64,000 nucleotides of DNA from Ancylomarina sp963977525 (GTDB lineage Bacteria; Bacteroidota; Bacteroidia; Bacteroidales; Marinifilaceae), in assembly GCA_963977525.1 (NCBI GenBank), contig CAXBPC010000010.1, positions 1 through 64,000 on the forward strand. The letters run 5' to 3'. Each line of letters opens with the position of its first letter. The first letter of the stretch is position 1. Shown one piece after another: positions 24,953 to 35,404 of the stretch. Below the pieces are notes generated by a model. The model saw only the letters and a program-made list of their open reading frames with translations, had not been told where the DNA came from and did not search any database. The position numbers were made by a program, and so were the translations under genes.

Positions 24953-26878
24953 TTAGACTCCATCAGTTTTGGGTTTTAAGATAAGTTTAGCCTTATCAGC
25001 TCTCACAATTGCCTTATAGAACTTTCTTAGCGCTTCATATTTATCTGGAGTAAATTGCCCTTTGTGCATTTTGTAATTTCGGATATAGGTTATCTTATTT
25101 TCCTTTAGTTTAATTTGTGTGTTGTATTTCCCAAACTCCGTGTCTAAATTAACTTCTTTGGGAAGTTTTTCAATCATCAAATTTTCAGGTAAAGTGTACT
25201 GTATCGTATCCGTGTCGATGTAAGGATAATTTAAAACAATAGGGGTTTTGCGTTCTTTCAATTTTTTAGGAATATAAGTTTTTCTGTTCATTATGTTGAG
25301 AGGCATAAAAAATCGATCGCCAGTTTTTGAAAGATATTGCTTAATGTCGAGTTCTAGTTTTAGGCTTGATTCAGGAAGGCGCTTTTTAATTTGCTCCAGT
25401 TTTAGTTTTTCGATAGTGAAATCGGAAAGCTTAATGCTTTTATATAAAACTTTCTTCTGCTCTTCAAGTCCATCTTCATAAATTCCTTCCAGATTTTCGT
25501 ATTGAAGACCTTTGTAATCTCTTATTACACTAGCTTTGGCATTACCATTTATATCAATAATTACATTAGCAGATGTAATTTGAGTATTCTGACCTGCCTT
25601 GTAAATTGGTGTATGAATCAATTTACCTCCTTCTTTGGTATGTACAAGTGCAACTCTATCATTGGTAAAACTGCCAAGAAAACCACAAGGGCTGGTTTGT
25701 GATGTGCATTCCAACCAAACTGTATCTTGAGCTAGTGGCACCATGAGAATGATATGATTCGATTGGTTAGAAACAAAATCCTTATCAAAATAATGAGCTC
25801 CTTCTCCTGCACGAATACTGGTGTAACAAGAATTGATATTAACCACTTTAAGTAGAGCTTTCATATAGTTTGTTAAAGCCTTGCAGTCACCATATCCAAG
25901 CTTATCAACGGTCTCAGCTGGGAAAGGTTGCCAACCACCTATCCCCAATTGTATACCTACATATCGGGTTTTCGATTGCATATACTGATATAAAATTTTT
26001 ATTTTTTCATAATCAGACTTACAATTAGCAATAAGTTCTTCCACTGTTTCAATGGTTTCAAGGGGAAGATCATCTCTATCCTTGATGAGTTGATTCCTCC
26101 ATTTTCCAAAGAGCTCCCAAGAATCTTGACTTCCTTTATAACCCTCCATTTCAAATTCAACTGGAGCTGTTACAACCCTAGCAACTATTTCGTTGAAGTC
26201 TGGTGAAAATGGTTCCGATTTAAAAGCTTTAATACTGTTAACACTCCAGTTGTAAGTTATAATTCCATCAGAAGATGATTTATGGTGCTCTCCGTTAAAA
26301 TGATAGGTTTTACTTCTAAGTTCTAATTTTTCAGGAACATGAACAGTGAATTCTGATTTCTCTACAGATCGTTTGTAAGCATTTATAGAGCGCCATTCGG
26401 GATAATTTAAGATGCCATTATACTCTCTTTCATATTCATACTCTATAGTGAAAGGATATTTGTTTTGTAATGCCTCATAATACTTAACTCTGCTGTCATC
26501 AAATAGAGTTCCTCCAGAAGTAGCACTATAATCCTTAATATCTGAACTCTTGGCTTTTTTTATTAGCTTCCCTTCTGCATCATAGATACATATTTTAAAA
26601 TACTTTAGCTTTAAAAGTTTGTCATAGGATACCTGCTTTTTTGAAGCGTATTCACCTTTTTTATTGAGTATCGTAATAACTACATGATTTTTAAGTCTTG
26701 CTTTACTTATGGATTCAACAGTAAATGTTGTTTCACTAAGGCGTACCACAGTGTTAGCTCCTTTTTTAAATTCTTCACTAATGTTTGATACGGGGTAAGT
26801 AATATCTTTCTTTTTCGCCCAAACATTTGAATTGATTATTAAAATAAGAATGAAAAGTAATGGATAGGATTTATTCAT
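24953..26878 (-). CDS. DUF3857 / transglutaminase-like exported protein
   Basis: A 641-residue protein with a signal peptide (first about 21 residues), an N-terminal DUF3857 beta domain (about 40-240), a transglutaminase-like papain-fold domain (about 270-400) and a C-terminal DUF2569/beta-rich region. The catalytic cysteine is visible in YGDCKALTNYM, with a candidate histidine in NHIILMVP and an acidic residue in VWLECT. It is probably a periplasmic or surface thiol enzyme. The substrate is unknown. It follows a paralogue by 69 bp and is probably in the same operon. Confidence 0.85.
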   Translation of the reverse strand: MNKSYPLLFILILIINSNVWAKKKDITYPVSNISEEFKKGANTVVRLSETTFTVESISKARLKNHVVITILNKKGEYASKKQVSYDKLLKLKYFKICIYDAEGKLIKKAKSSDIKDYSATSGGTLFDDSRVKYYEALQNKYPFTIEYEYEREYNGILNYPEWRSINAYKRSVEKSEFTVHVPEKLELRSKTYHFNGEHHKSSSDGIITYNWSVNSIKAFKSEPFSPDFNEIVARVVTAPVEFEMEGYKGSQDSWELFGKWRNQLIKDRDDLPLETIETVEELIANCKSDYEKIKILYQYMQSKTRYVGIQLGIGGWQPFPAETVDKLGYGDCKALTNYMKALLKVVNINSCYTSIRAGEGAHYFDKDFVSNQSNHIILMVPLAQDTVWLECTSQTSPCGFLGSFTNDRVALVHTKEGGKLIHTPIYKAGQNTQITSANVIIDINGNAKASVIRDYKGLQYENLEGIYEDGLEEQKKVLYKSIKLSDFTIEKLKLEQIKKRLPESSLKLELDIKQYLSKTGDRFFMPLNIMNRKTYIPKKLKERKTPIVLNYPYIDTDTIQYTLPENLMIEKLPKEVNLDTEFGKYNTQIKLKENKITYIRNYKMHKGQFTPDKYEALRKFYKAIVRADKAKLILKPKTDGV

Positions 26879-26947
26879 AGGTAGGAATCTGAATTTTGTG
26901 TAAAAACGAATAATAATGACTGGGATTTAATATCCCAGTCATGTGTT

Positions 26948-28921
26948 TTATGAGTTTCTTTTTATAACAATCATTTCGGCTTGTTTTGCAACAATATGCT
27001 TGTAGAACTCTTTTAGATAAGGGTATTCATAATAAGCGAAAAGCGGCTTAGTGATTTTTATACGACTCATTAGGATAATTTTTCCATTCATTAGCTGAAT
27101 TGAATAGATATAAGAGCCAGCTTTATTAGGAAGGGCTATACGACAGTTCTCAGGTTTCGACTCTAAGCTGTATCCTTCTGGAATAGTAATTTCCAGACTG
27201 TAAATTTCATCATACGAATGTCCATAATCTACAGGATATTTACGCTCTTCAAGAGTAAACGGGTTTTTTGTAGTCTGCTCATAAAGCATAGGGTTTAGAT
27301 AAATCAAATCACCAGTATCCTCAACCTTATCTGTAATCTCAACTTCCGACTTGGTTTGTAGGGTCTTTTCGATATCATTTTGATTGATGATTTCAAATTC
27401 TTCTAGTGTTAAACCCTGATTGCTTTCTTCTAAATCGGTTTTAATATCATCACTAGTTTTGTCCTCGTATTTTTTACGAAGATTTAAAGCTGCGTATCCT
27501 ATGTGGGAATCGACAATCTCACCAGTTAATTCTCCTTCTTCATTTAAAGTCAATTTACTATTTGTAAGGTGCTTGTAAGGCATTTTCGAATTTAAATTGA
27601 TCCAGCGAGTTCCGCTTGCTGAAACTAAACGTCCTTCTCCATTCATGCATCTAAAAGGCAACATTTTGCATGAACATAATGGTTCTGTAGCATCAAGAAG
27701 CATTTCGTGATCATTAACTTTAACTAATCCAACCACATAATTAAATTTGGACAGGTTAGGTTGGGTTGGAAAGATCATGCCATTCGATCTTGTACTCAAA
27801 ATAACAGGATCGGCTTTCAGTTCTAGTTTTCTTAATAATAACACAAGCATTAGGTTTATGTCTGCAACATTTCCTTTCTTTTCTTTAAATGCAGCTCTTA
27901 AGCTTGTATTTACATACTTGGCATTGTATTCGTTCCATTTCATATGGCCTTTTATAAAATTAAAAGCCATATTCATTTTATCTACATCGTTTTTTGCTTC
28001 AGTATTTATTTTAGCAACAACATCTTTCAGAAAATTTCCACCTTTTAATTGAAAACCAAAGTATTGATGTTGAATAAGATCTTTATTGATTTTCTCCCAA
28101 GTGGCGGTGTAATTCTTAAAAGCGCCTTTGTATTGTTGAATACTACCTAACTCAAATTCAACTGCAGCTAGGAAATTCTTCGAAGTGGTCATATAGGGCT
28201 CTTTCTTAAAGGCAGGAGCCTCTGAAATTGCCCATCTGAATTTTTCTATAGAATAGGAATCTTTATTAGGAAAGTGGTCTATACCATATTCTTTATCAGA
28301 AACATCAAAATTCAAATAACCTTTTGATAATTGCTTGTAATGAAAAAATTCTGGAATGTGAACACGGTATTCACTCCACTTCACTGGAATACTTTTTTGA
28401 AAATACCAAGTTCGTAAGTTAAAGAAGTAATTCGATCGAATACTATATGAATATTCAATGACAGAACCTACTTTCACATTAGGTAATGTCAATTTATAGG
28501 TTTGAATATATTTTGAGGTTTGTTCGATAAATTTACCATCTGACTTTAGTTTACTTTTGACAATTTTATCGTTTTCAATGTTATAACTCGTAGCCTTAAG
28601 ACTAGTCAGATTATCCCGCTCTTTATATAAAGGAATATCGAAGTTAGCCTGCTTTAGTCCGTCTTTCTTTAAAATTTTGATTCTAATAACACGCTTAAAT
28701 GTCATTTCGAAACCATTGCTGCTTGTGTAAGGGATGTCAGTTATACCATAATCGCAAAGAATAACAGCAGAAGCAGTAGTGTCGGGTAGATAGGATTTCA
28801 TTTCCATTTCTTCCATACTGACTTTACCATATTTAATTGGATCCTTCTCGGCGGAAGCTTGTATTGTTACTAAATTGAGGAAAAAAATGACAATACAGAT
28901 CTTACTTAACAGATGTTTCAT
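26948..28921 (-). CDS. DUF3857 protein with degenerate transglutaminase site
   Basis: A 657-residue paralogue of the downstream gene with the same architecture: signal peptide (about 1-24), DUF3857, transglutaminase-like domain, C-terminal beta region. In the transglutaminase region the expected GDCKD is GNVADIN, and the expected NH before the strand is NY (FNYVVGLVKV). The aspartate block LLDAT is kept. It is therefore probably non-catalytic. First gene of a two-gene operon with 24953-26878. Confidence 0.82.
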   Translation of the reverse strand: MKHLLSKICIVIFFLNLVTIQASAEKDPIKYGKVSMEEMEMKSYLPDTTASAVILCDYGITDIPYTSSNGFEMTFKRVIRIKILKKDGLKQANFDIPLYKERDNLTSLKATSYNIENDKIVKSKLKSDGKFIEQTSKYIQTYKLTLPNVKVGSVIEYSYSIRSNYFFNLRTWYFQKSIPVKWSEYRVHIPEFFHYKQLSKGYLNFDVSDKEYGIDHFPNKDSYSIEKFRWAISEAPAFKKEPYMTTSKNFLAAVEFELGSIQQYKGAFKNYTATWEKINKDLIQHQYFGFQLKGGNFLKDVVAKINTEAKNDVDKMNMAFNFIKGHMKWNEYNAKYVNTSLRAAFKEKKGNVADINLMLVLLLRKLELKADPVILSTRSNGMIFPTQPNLSKFNYVVGLVKVNDHEMLLDATEPLCSCKMLPFRCMNGEGRLVSASGTRWINLNSKMPYKHLTNSKLTLNEEGELTGEIVDSHIGYAALNLRKKYEDKTSDDIKTDLEESNQGLTLEEFEIINQNDIEKTLQTKSEVEITDKVEDTGDLIYLNPMLYEQTTKNPFTLEERKYPVDYGHSYDEIYSLEITIPEGYSLESKPENCRIALPNKAGSYIYSIQLMNGKIILMSRIKITKPLFAYYEYPYLKEFYKHIVAKQAEMIVIKRNS

Positions 28922-29164
28922 AGGGGATGTTAGATTAGTGATATTTGGGGGTTGATTTGCAAATGGTCGGTGTGTTATGTGTTTTAATATTTATCTTACT
29001 AAGTAGCCTAAATTAATAAACGAACATAAAAGAATGAATATTAATTATTCACTCTGAAAAATTGCTTAAGAATAATTATAAACGTAGTAGGACAGAGTGC
29101 TTGAAAATACATTATTGTTGAAAACAATTTACTCCTAAGTAATCGCTTTTTTAGGATGATTGTT

Positions 29165-29172
29165 TATCTTTG
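29165..29172 (+). promoter_or_regulatory. -7 box upstream of dnaX
   Basis: TATCTTTG is an exact match to TAnnTTTG, 52 bp before the dnaX start. The -33 region does not match well. The rest of the 302-bp gap 28922-29223 shows nothing else recognisable. Confidence 0.45.
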
Positions 29173-29223
29173 AGTTTCTTGAAAAGTAAGAATAAGAACT
29201 AATCATTTCGTTTATACCTCAGT

Positions 29224-30990
29224 ATGGAGAATTTTATCGTTTCAGCACGAAAATATCGTCCCTCAAGCTTTCAAACAGTCGTTGGTCAGCAATCTATTAC
29301 TATTACCCTAAAGAATGCCATTAAAAACGCTCATTTGGCGCATGCCTATTTGTTCTGTGGTCCTCGTGGGGTTGGTAAAACATCGTGTGCGCGTATTTTT
29401 GCTAAAACAATTAATTGCTCCAATGTAGGTGAAGATTTTGAAGCTTGTAACGCGTGTGAATCATGTTTGGCTTTTAACGAGAACCGTTCATATAATATAC
29501 ATGAACTTGATGCTGCATCTAATAATTCAGTAGATGATATAAGAACTTTGATTGATCAGGTTCGTATTCCTCCTCAGATTGGAAAATACAGCGTTTATAT
29601 TATTGACGAGGTTCATATGTTATCTCAGCAAGCTTTTAATGCTTTTCTTAAAACATTAGAAGAACCACCGGCTCATGCTATTTTTGTTTTAGCTACAACC
29701 GAGAAGCATAAAATTATTCCAACTATTCTATCTCGTTGCCAGATATTCGATTTTAGTCGAATTAAGGTAGGCGATGCAGTTAGCCATTTGCAGCATATTG
29801 CTAATACTGAGAATATCAGTATTGAAGAAGAAGCTCTTAATGTAATTGCGCAAAAGGCTGATGGTGCTATGCGTGATGCTTTATCTATATTCGATCAGAT
29901 TGTAAGTTTTTCAGGTAAGACAATCACTTTTGAGAATGTGATTCAAAATCTAAACGTATTAGATTACGATTACTATTTTAAAATGGTTGATGCATTTTTG
30001 CTAGGAAAAGTAACGGATTCATTGATTCTATTTAATGAGATTGTTGAAAAAGGATTCGATGGTCATCATTTTGTAGCTGGTTTAAGTTCACATATAAGAG
30101 ATATACTAGTAGGAAAAGATGCGGCAACGCTTCAGCTACTTGAAGTAAGTGATAGTGTAAAAGAGAAGTATATAGAACAATCTAAGAAATGTGAAGTTGA
30201 CTTCTTATATGATGCTTTAGGTATTCTCAACGAATGTGACATACATTATAAAGGCAGTCAAAATCAACGCTTACTTATCGAACTTACCCTAATTCAATTG
30301 TCCCAGATAGTTGAATCAAAAAAAAAAGGTGCTAGTCTAAAGAAAAACTTTCGAAGACTATTAAAAATACGAGTTGAGGGAAGAACCTCAGCTCCTAAAG
30401 TTGCAGGTGCAAAAGATAAAGTTCCTATTCATCCAAAGCAAAAAGCTCAGAAGCCTGCACCAAGTCCTACACAAGCTTCACAGAGAGTTACTACATCATC
30501 AAGTCCAAATCCTTTATCAATATCAATAAAAGCGGCTATGAGTCGTGGTATTGTAAATAAGCCTGCTTCAGCATCAAAACAAGAGATGAAATCGAAAGAG
30601 GCTGACCCAGAGTATACGGGTGTCCAGAATCAGTCATATACTGTAGAATCAGTTTTAGAAAAGTTAAAGGAATATACGATTATTCGTAAGAAAAGTGAAC
30701 GAATACGTTTAGCCATACTCAATTGTGAGGCTGAAATACGTCAGGATGGTCAACTTGTTGTTAAAGTGAGTAATCAAATACAAGTGGATGATACTTCAGT
30801 TGTAAAAAATGAGATGGTGAATTATCTGAAAAGAGAATTACAAAACTCGACTATTGATTTCATTATTGAAATAACACAAACTGTAACGAAGAATAGATTG
30901 TACACCGATACGGATAGATTTAAATATTTGTGTGATAAGAATCCACTTCTTGAACAGCTAAAGCAGAAATTCTCCCTCGACTTCGAATAA
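29224..30990 (+). CDS. dnaX: DNA polymerase III subunit gamma/tau
   Basis: A 588-residue clamp-loader ATPase. Walker A is GPRGVGKTS at 46-54, followed by the four zinc-binding cysteines in NCSN ... CNACESC. Walker B is IIDEVHML and sensor 1 is FVLATTEKHKI. The three AAA+ subdomains occupy about residues 1-360. A proline/serine/lysine-rich linker (about 385-450) follows, then a C-terminal tau-like domain (about 470-588). Loads the sliding clamp. A run of nine A encoding Lys-Lys-Lys near 30320 might allow slippage to a shorter gamma form, but this is not shown. Confidence 0.95.
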   Translation: MENFIVSARKYRPSSFQTVVGQQSITITLKNAIKNAHLAHAYLFCGPRGVGKTSCARIFAKTINCSNVGEDFEACNACESCLAFNENRSYNIHELDAASNNSVDDIRTLIDQVRIPPQIGKYSVYIIDEVHMLSQQAFNAFLKTLEEPPAHAIFVLATTEKHKIIPTILSRCQIFDFSRIKVGDAVSHLQHIANTENISIEEEALNVIAQKADGAMRDALSIFDQIVSFSGKTITFENVIQNLNVLDYDYYFKMVDAFLLGKVTDSLILFNEIVEKGFDGHHFVAGLSSHIRDILVGKDAATLQLLEVSDSVKEKYIEQSKKCEVDFLYDALGILNECDIHYKGSQNQRLLIELTLIQLSQIVESKKKGASLKKNFRRLLKIRVEGRTSAPKVAGAKDKVPIHPKQKAQKPAPSPTQASQRVTTSSSPNPLSISIKAAMSRGIVNKPASASKQEMKSKEADPEYTGVQNQSYTVESVLEKLKEYTIIRKKSERIRLAILNCEAEIRQDGQLVVKVSNQIQVDDTSVVKNEMVNYLKRELQNSTIDFIIEITQTVTKNRLYTDTDRFKYLCDKNPLLEQLKQKFSLDFE

Positions 30991-31235
30991 TTTAGATTAA
31001 ACAGCTCTAATTTAGACTAAAATCAGAACAATTATACATGCTTGTTTTGGCGTACAGTCCTTATTTTTAGTGACTTTACATTAAAGAAAAAAATCGTTAA
31101 AAAAAAAGAACTTTTTTATCCTGTATTAAAAAAAATCTATATGTTTACCCTCGAATTAAACGCTGTCTAATTCGAAAGAAAAACACACAATCAAGTTTAT
31201 TTTTTAATTAAAAATTACACAAAACACCGACTGAC

Positions 31236-33470
31236 ATGGCAACAACATCAAAAATCATCTATACTAAAATTGATGAAGCACCGGCTCTAGCAACGTATTC
31301 ATTATTGCCAATTATTAAGGCATTCGTTGAAGCGTCAGGTATCGAAGTTGAGACCAAGGATATTTCTCTTGCAGGGAGAATTATCGCTAACTTTCCAGAG
31401 AATTTGACTGAAGATCAGAAAATATCTGATTACCTAACAGAACTAGGTGATTTAGCAAAAACTCCAGAGGCTAACATTATCAAGTTGCCAAACATTAGTG
31501 CATCAATTCCTCAGCTTAAGTCTGCAATTGCAGAACTACAAGCTAAAGGTTACAAGTTACCTAACTACCCAGAGGAGGCTGCAACAGAAGAAGACAAAGC
31601 ATTACAAACTCGTTTTGCTAAGGTTCTTGGTTCAGCTGTAAATCCTGTTTTACGTGAAGGTAATTCAGACCGTCGTGCGGCTGCTTCTATTAAGAAGTAT
31701 GCTCAAAACAACCCTCACCGTATGGGTAAATGGTCTGCAGATTCAAAGTCACATGTAGCTCACATGACTGAAGGTGATTTCTACGGAAGTGAGAAGTCTG
31801 TAGCTATGGCTAAGGCAACTGATGTAAGAATTGAGTATGTTGATGGCAATGGTGCTGTTACCGTTTTGAAAGAGAAGCAAGCTTTATTAGAAGGCGAAGT
31901 AATTGATACATCTGTAATGAATGTAAAAGCTTTACGTGCATTCTACGCAAAGGAAATTGCAGCTGCAAAAGAAGAAGGTCTACTATGGTCGCTTCACTTG
32001 AAAGCTACCATGATGAAAATCTCTGATCCTGTAATGTTTAAGCATGCTGTTGAGGTTTTCTATGCTGACGCTATCGCGAAGCACGCTGATACTATCAAAG
32101 AGTTAGGCGTTAACTTCAACAATGGTTTAGGCGATCTATATAATAAAATTCAAAATCTTCCAGAAGCTAAGAGAACTGAAATCGAAGCTGATATCATGGA
32201 AGTATATAAGTCAAGCCCTGATATGGCAATGGTTGATTCTGACAAAGGAATCACCAACCTACATGTACCAAATAACGTAATTATTGATGCTTCAATGCCA
32301 GTAGTTGTTCGTGATGGTGGTAAAATGTGGAACCCAGCAGGCGAATTACAAGATACTAAAGCATTGATTCCAGATCGTTGTTATGCTACAATGTTCCAGG
32401 TTTGTTTCGATGACTGTAAGAAAAACGGTGCATACGATGTAGCGACTATGGGTTCTGTATCAAACGTTGGTTTGATGGCTCAAAAAGCTGAAGAGTATGG
32501 TTCTCATGACAAGACTTTCATGGCTCAAGGAAACGGTACTATCCGTGTTGTTGAGTTTGACGGAACTGTTGTTATGGAGCAAGCTGTTGAAACTGGTGAT
32601 ATTTTCAGAATGTGTCAGGTTAAAGATGCACCTATTCAGGATTGGGTTAAATTAGCTGTAAACAGAGCTAAAGCAACTCAAACTCCAGCTATTTTCTGGT
32701 TAGATGAGAACAGAGCTCACGATGCTCAAATCATCAATAAAGTAAATACATACTTAGCAGATCACGATACAAAAGGATTAGATATTCGTATTCTTACTCC
32801 AGTTGAAGCAATTGCTTTCTCTTTAGAAAGAATTCGTAAAGGTGAAGATACTATTTCGGTTTCTGGTAACGTACTACGTGACTACCTAACTGACCTTTTC
32901 CCAATTATCGAGTTGGGTACTTCTTCTAAGATGTTATCTATTGTTCCTTTGATGAATGGTGGTGGCTTATTCGAGACTGGTGCAGGTGGATCAGCTCCTA
33001 AGCACGTTCAGCAGTTCGAAAAAGAAAATCACTTACGTTGGGACTCACTTGGTGAATTCCTTGCATTAGGTGTTTCTTTAGAGCATTTAGCAGAATATGC
33101 TAATAATTCTGAAGCGAAGATTTTTGCTGATACTCTTGATATGGGTGTAACTAAATTCTTAGCTGAGAAAAGATCTCCTTCACGTAAAGTGAATGAGTTG
33201 GATAACCGTGGTTCTCACTTCTATTTGGCAATGTATTGGGCTGAGGCTCTTGCAGAACAGACTGAGAATGCTGAAATTCAAGCTCGTTTTAAAGTTGTTG
33301 CTCAGGAACTTGCAGCTAACGAAACTAAGATTAACGAAGAGTTAATCGCAGTACAAGGACAGCCAATGAATATTGGTGGTTACTTTATGGCTGATGAAAA
33401 ATTAGCTGAAGCGGCAATGCGTCCATCAGTAACTCTTAATACAATTATCAACGACTTAGCTGCTTTGTAA
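31236..33470 (+). CDS. icd: NADP-dependent isocitrate dehydrogenase, monomeric type
   Basis: A 744-residue protein of the monomeric IDH family, which oxidises isocitrate to 2-oxoglutarate with NADP in the TCA cycle. It has the typical N-terminal KIIYTKIDEAPALATYSLLP and the substrate loop LREGNSDRRAA. It also has HMTEGDFYGSEKS, ITNLHVPNNVIIDASMP, and the C-terminal GGGLFETGAGGSAPKHVQQF. Length fits the family (about 740). Its codons are clean and AT-rich like the neighbours. A terminator follows at 33493. Confidence 0.97.
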   Translation: MATTSKIIYTKIDEAPALATYSLLPIIKAFVEASGIEVETKDISLAGRIIANFPENLTEDQKISDYLTELGDLAKTPEANIIKLPNISASIPQLKSAIAELQAKGYKLPNYPEEAATEEDKALQTRFAKVLGSAVNPVLREGNSDRRAAASIKKYAQNNPHRMGKWSADSKSHVAHMTEGDFYGSEKSVAMAKATDVRIEYVDGNGAVTVLKEKQALLEGEVIDTSVMNVKALRAFYAKEIAAAKEEGLLWSLHLKATMMKISDPVMFKHAVEVFYADAIAKHADTIKELGVNFNNGLGDLYNKIQNLPEAKRTEIEADIMEVYKSSPDMAMVDSDKGITNLHVPNNVIIDASMPVVVRDGGKMWNPAGELQDTKALIPDRCYATMFQVCFDDCKKNGAYDVATMGSVSNVGLMAQKAEEYGSHDKTFMAQGNGTIRVVEFDGTVVMEQAVETGDIFRMCQVKDAPIQDWVKLAVNRAKATQTPAIFWLDENRAHDAQIINKVNTYLADHDTKGLDIRILTPVEAIAFSLERIRKGEDTISVSGNVLRDYLTDLFPIIELGTSSKMLSIVPLMNGGGLFETGAGGSAPKHVQQFEKENHLRWDSLGEFLALGVSLEHLAEYANNSEAKIFADTLDMGVTKFLAEKRSPSRKVNELDNRGSHFYLAMYWAEALAEQTENAEIQARFKVVAQELAANETKINEELIAVQGQPMNIGGYFMADEKLAEAAMRPSVTLNTIINDLAAL

Positions 33471-33492
33471 GCTAAACACGATAAATAATACC

Positions 33493-33526
33493 AATAGCCT
33501 TCCAGAAATGGGAGGCTATTTTTTGT
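33493..33526 (+). terminator. Terminator after icd
   Basis: An 11-bp stem (AATAGCCTTCC / GGGAGGCTATT, one G-T pair) with a 6-nt loop, followed by TTTTG. Confidence 0.82.
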
Positions 33527-33574
33527 TTACAACTTTAATAAAACACTTCCAAGTCTTAATTTGTTCTTAGATTT

Positions 33575-33605
33575 CTTGCGACTCTCTACAAATCCTGTAT
33601 TTTTG
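33575..33605 (+). promoter_or_regulatory. Promoter of trhO
   Basis: An exact -7 box TATTTTTG at 33598-33605 with CTTG at 33575-33578, 19 nt upstream (one mismatch to TTTG). It lies 28 bp before the start codon. Confidence 0.55.
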
Positions 33606-33633
33606 CATCTTAATTATTCTAAATAAAAATAAG

Positions 33634-34668
33634 ATGGAGCTCCATAATAAACTAAGCAAGGAAGAAGCCATGAGTGAGCTTCATTCAGAAACATTTAAGC
33701 GTACAACGCTTTCCTTTTATCGTTATGTGATTCTTGATGATCCTCAAAGCTTCAGAGATGAAATGTTTATGGAGTTGGTGAATTTAGGTTGTCTTGGACG
33801 CATCTACATTGCTAGAGAAGGCATAAATGCTCAAATGAGTGTGCCAGAGCATAATTTAGAAGCTTTTATTTCTTTTTTGAATAGTAGAGAGGAGCTGAAA
33901 GATATGCCAATCAAATGGGCTGTAGAAGATGATGGGAAATCGTTCTTTAAGTTGATTATTAAGCTTCGTCCTAAGATTGTTGCCGATGGTTTGGATGATG
34001 GCAGTTTTGACGTAACCAATGTCGGAAGGCATCTTACGCCAATGCAATTTCACAATTCCCTAGATGAACCTGATACAGTTGTTATTGATATGAGGAACCA
34101 CTACGAAAGTGAAGTGGGACGTTTCGAGAATGCCGTTTGCCCAGATGTGGATACTTTCCGAGAAGAAATTCAATTGGTTGTTGACGATTTCTCTGATAAG
34201 AAGGATAACAAGGTTCTACTTTATTGCACTGGTGGAGTTCGTTGCGAAAAAGCAAGTGCATATCTTAAGCATCATGGTTTTAATGATGTAAACCAATTGC
34301 ATGGTGGGATTATTGAATATGCTCGTCAAATTAAGCAAATGGGTGTGAAATCGAAGTTTATTGGAAAGAACTTTGTATTTGATGAACGTTTAGGTGAAAG
34401 TATAGATGGTCAGGTGATTAGTAAATGTCACCAATGTGGTGCTTCGTGCGATACACATACCAATTGTTTCAATGATGATTGCCATTTACTTTTTATACAA
34501 TGTGATGCGTGTAAGGCTCAATATGATGGTTGTTGTAATGATGAATGCAAAGATATAATTGCATTGCCTGTAGAGGAGAGAATTGCACTAAGATCGAAAT
34601 TTCATAATAAGTATTCTAAGAGCCAAATTTATCGTCAGAGGATACGTCCTAAATTGAATCATTCTTAA
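33634..34668 (+). CDS. trhO: tRNA uridine(34) hydroxylase / rhodanese-related protein
   Basis: A 344-residue YceA/TrhO family protein, which hydroxylates U34 of certain tRNAs using oxygen. It has an N-terminal acylphosphatase-like region with REGINAQMSVP (61-71), a rhodanese domain (about 145-240) and the active-site loop CTGGVRC (Cys198, Cys204). A C-terminal cysteine-rich part (KCHQCGASC ... CDACKAQYDGCC) likely binds metal. It is monocistronic, with a short gap of 48 bp to the GNAT gene, which could be cotranscribed. Confidence 0.92.
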   Translation: MELHNKLSKEEAMSELHSETFKRTTLSFYRYVILDDPQSFRDEMFMELVNLGCLGRIYIAREGINAQMSVPEHNLEAFISFLNSREELKDMPIKWAVEDDGKSFFKLIIKLRPKIVADGLDDGSFDVTNVGRHLTPMQFHNSLDEPDTVVIDMRNHYESEVGRFENAVCPDVDTFREEIQLVVDDFSDKKDNKVLLYCTGGVRCEKASAYLKHHGFNDVNQLHGGIIEYARQIKQMGVKSKFIGKNFVFDERLGESIDGQVISKCHQCGASCDTHTNCFNDDCHLLFIQCDACKAQYDGCCNDECKDIIALPVEERIALRSKFHNKYSKSQIYRQRIRPKLNHS

Positions 34669-34716
34669 GAAAACGAATTCCTTTTTTTTGTATCTTCAAA
34701 ACAAAAAATAAGAGTC

Positions 34717-35295
34717 ATGGAGACACCAAATCAAAATAACCACCTCAGCTTTCAACCTTTAAATTCATCCAATTTTAAAGACTTCGAATACCTCTTTAAA
34801 GAGAAAGGAGCTTGCGAAGGATGTTGGTGTATGCAGTGTCGATTGCCTGCAGATGAATTTGAGGCAAACAAAGGAGATGGTAATCGTTTAGCAATGAAAG
34901 CACTTGTTGAATTAGGAAAGATTCCAGGTATTATAGCTTACAATGATGATGAACCTGTAGGTTGGTGTTCTTTGGGAAATCGAGAGGATTTTCCAAGGTT
35001 ACCTAAATCTCATGAAGTGAAAATAATTGATGAACAAACTTGGATTATATCCTGTTTGTTTATTCGTAAAGGTTGGAGAAGAAGGGGAATTAAAAGAGCT
35101 TTATTAAAGCACCTGATAGCTTATTGCCAAACTAAAGGAGCTAAAGTAATTGAGTCGCATCAATGCAACTCAAACTTTAGCAAATATCCCGATAATTTTG
35201 CTTGGACAGGTATTGAGAAGGCCTACGAAGCAGTAGGGTTTATTAAAGTTGATGATCCATCGGATAAAAGACCAATCATGAGATATCATTTATAA
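34717..35295 (+). CDS. GNAT family N-acetyltransferase
   Basis: A 192-residue acetyltransferase. It opens with a cysteine-rich segment (GACEGCWCMQCRLP, about residues 31-44) seen in a subgroup of GNAT proteins. The acetyl-CoA loop appears as RKGWRRRGIKRALLKHLIAY, and AYEAVGFIKV is near the C-terminus. The substrate is unknown. The cysteines could bind metal or sense oxidation, but that is speculation. Confidence 0.85.
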   Translation: METPNQNNHLSFQPLNSSNFKDFEYLFKEKGACEGCWCMQCRLPADEFEANKGDGNRLAMKALVELGKIPGIIAYNDDEPVGWCSLGNREDFPRLPKSHEVKIIDEQTWIISCLFIRKGWRRRGIKRALLKHLIAYCQTKGAKVIESHQCNSNFSKYPDNFAWTGIEKAYEAVGFIKVDDPSDKRPIMRYHL

Positions 35296-35404
35296 TTAGC
35301 TCAAAAGATTTGGTTTTATCTTATCTCTCAAAGCTATTTGATATTAAGCATATAAATTTTATCTTTAATAGAAATAGTCGTCTCATCTATAAAACTGATA
35401 TATT

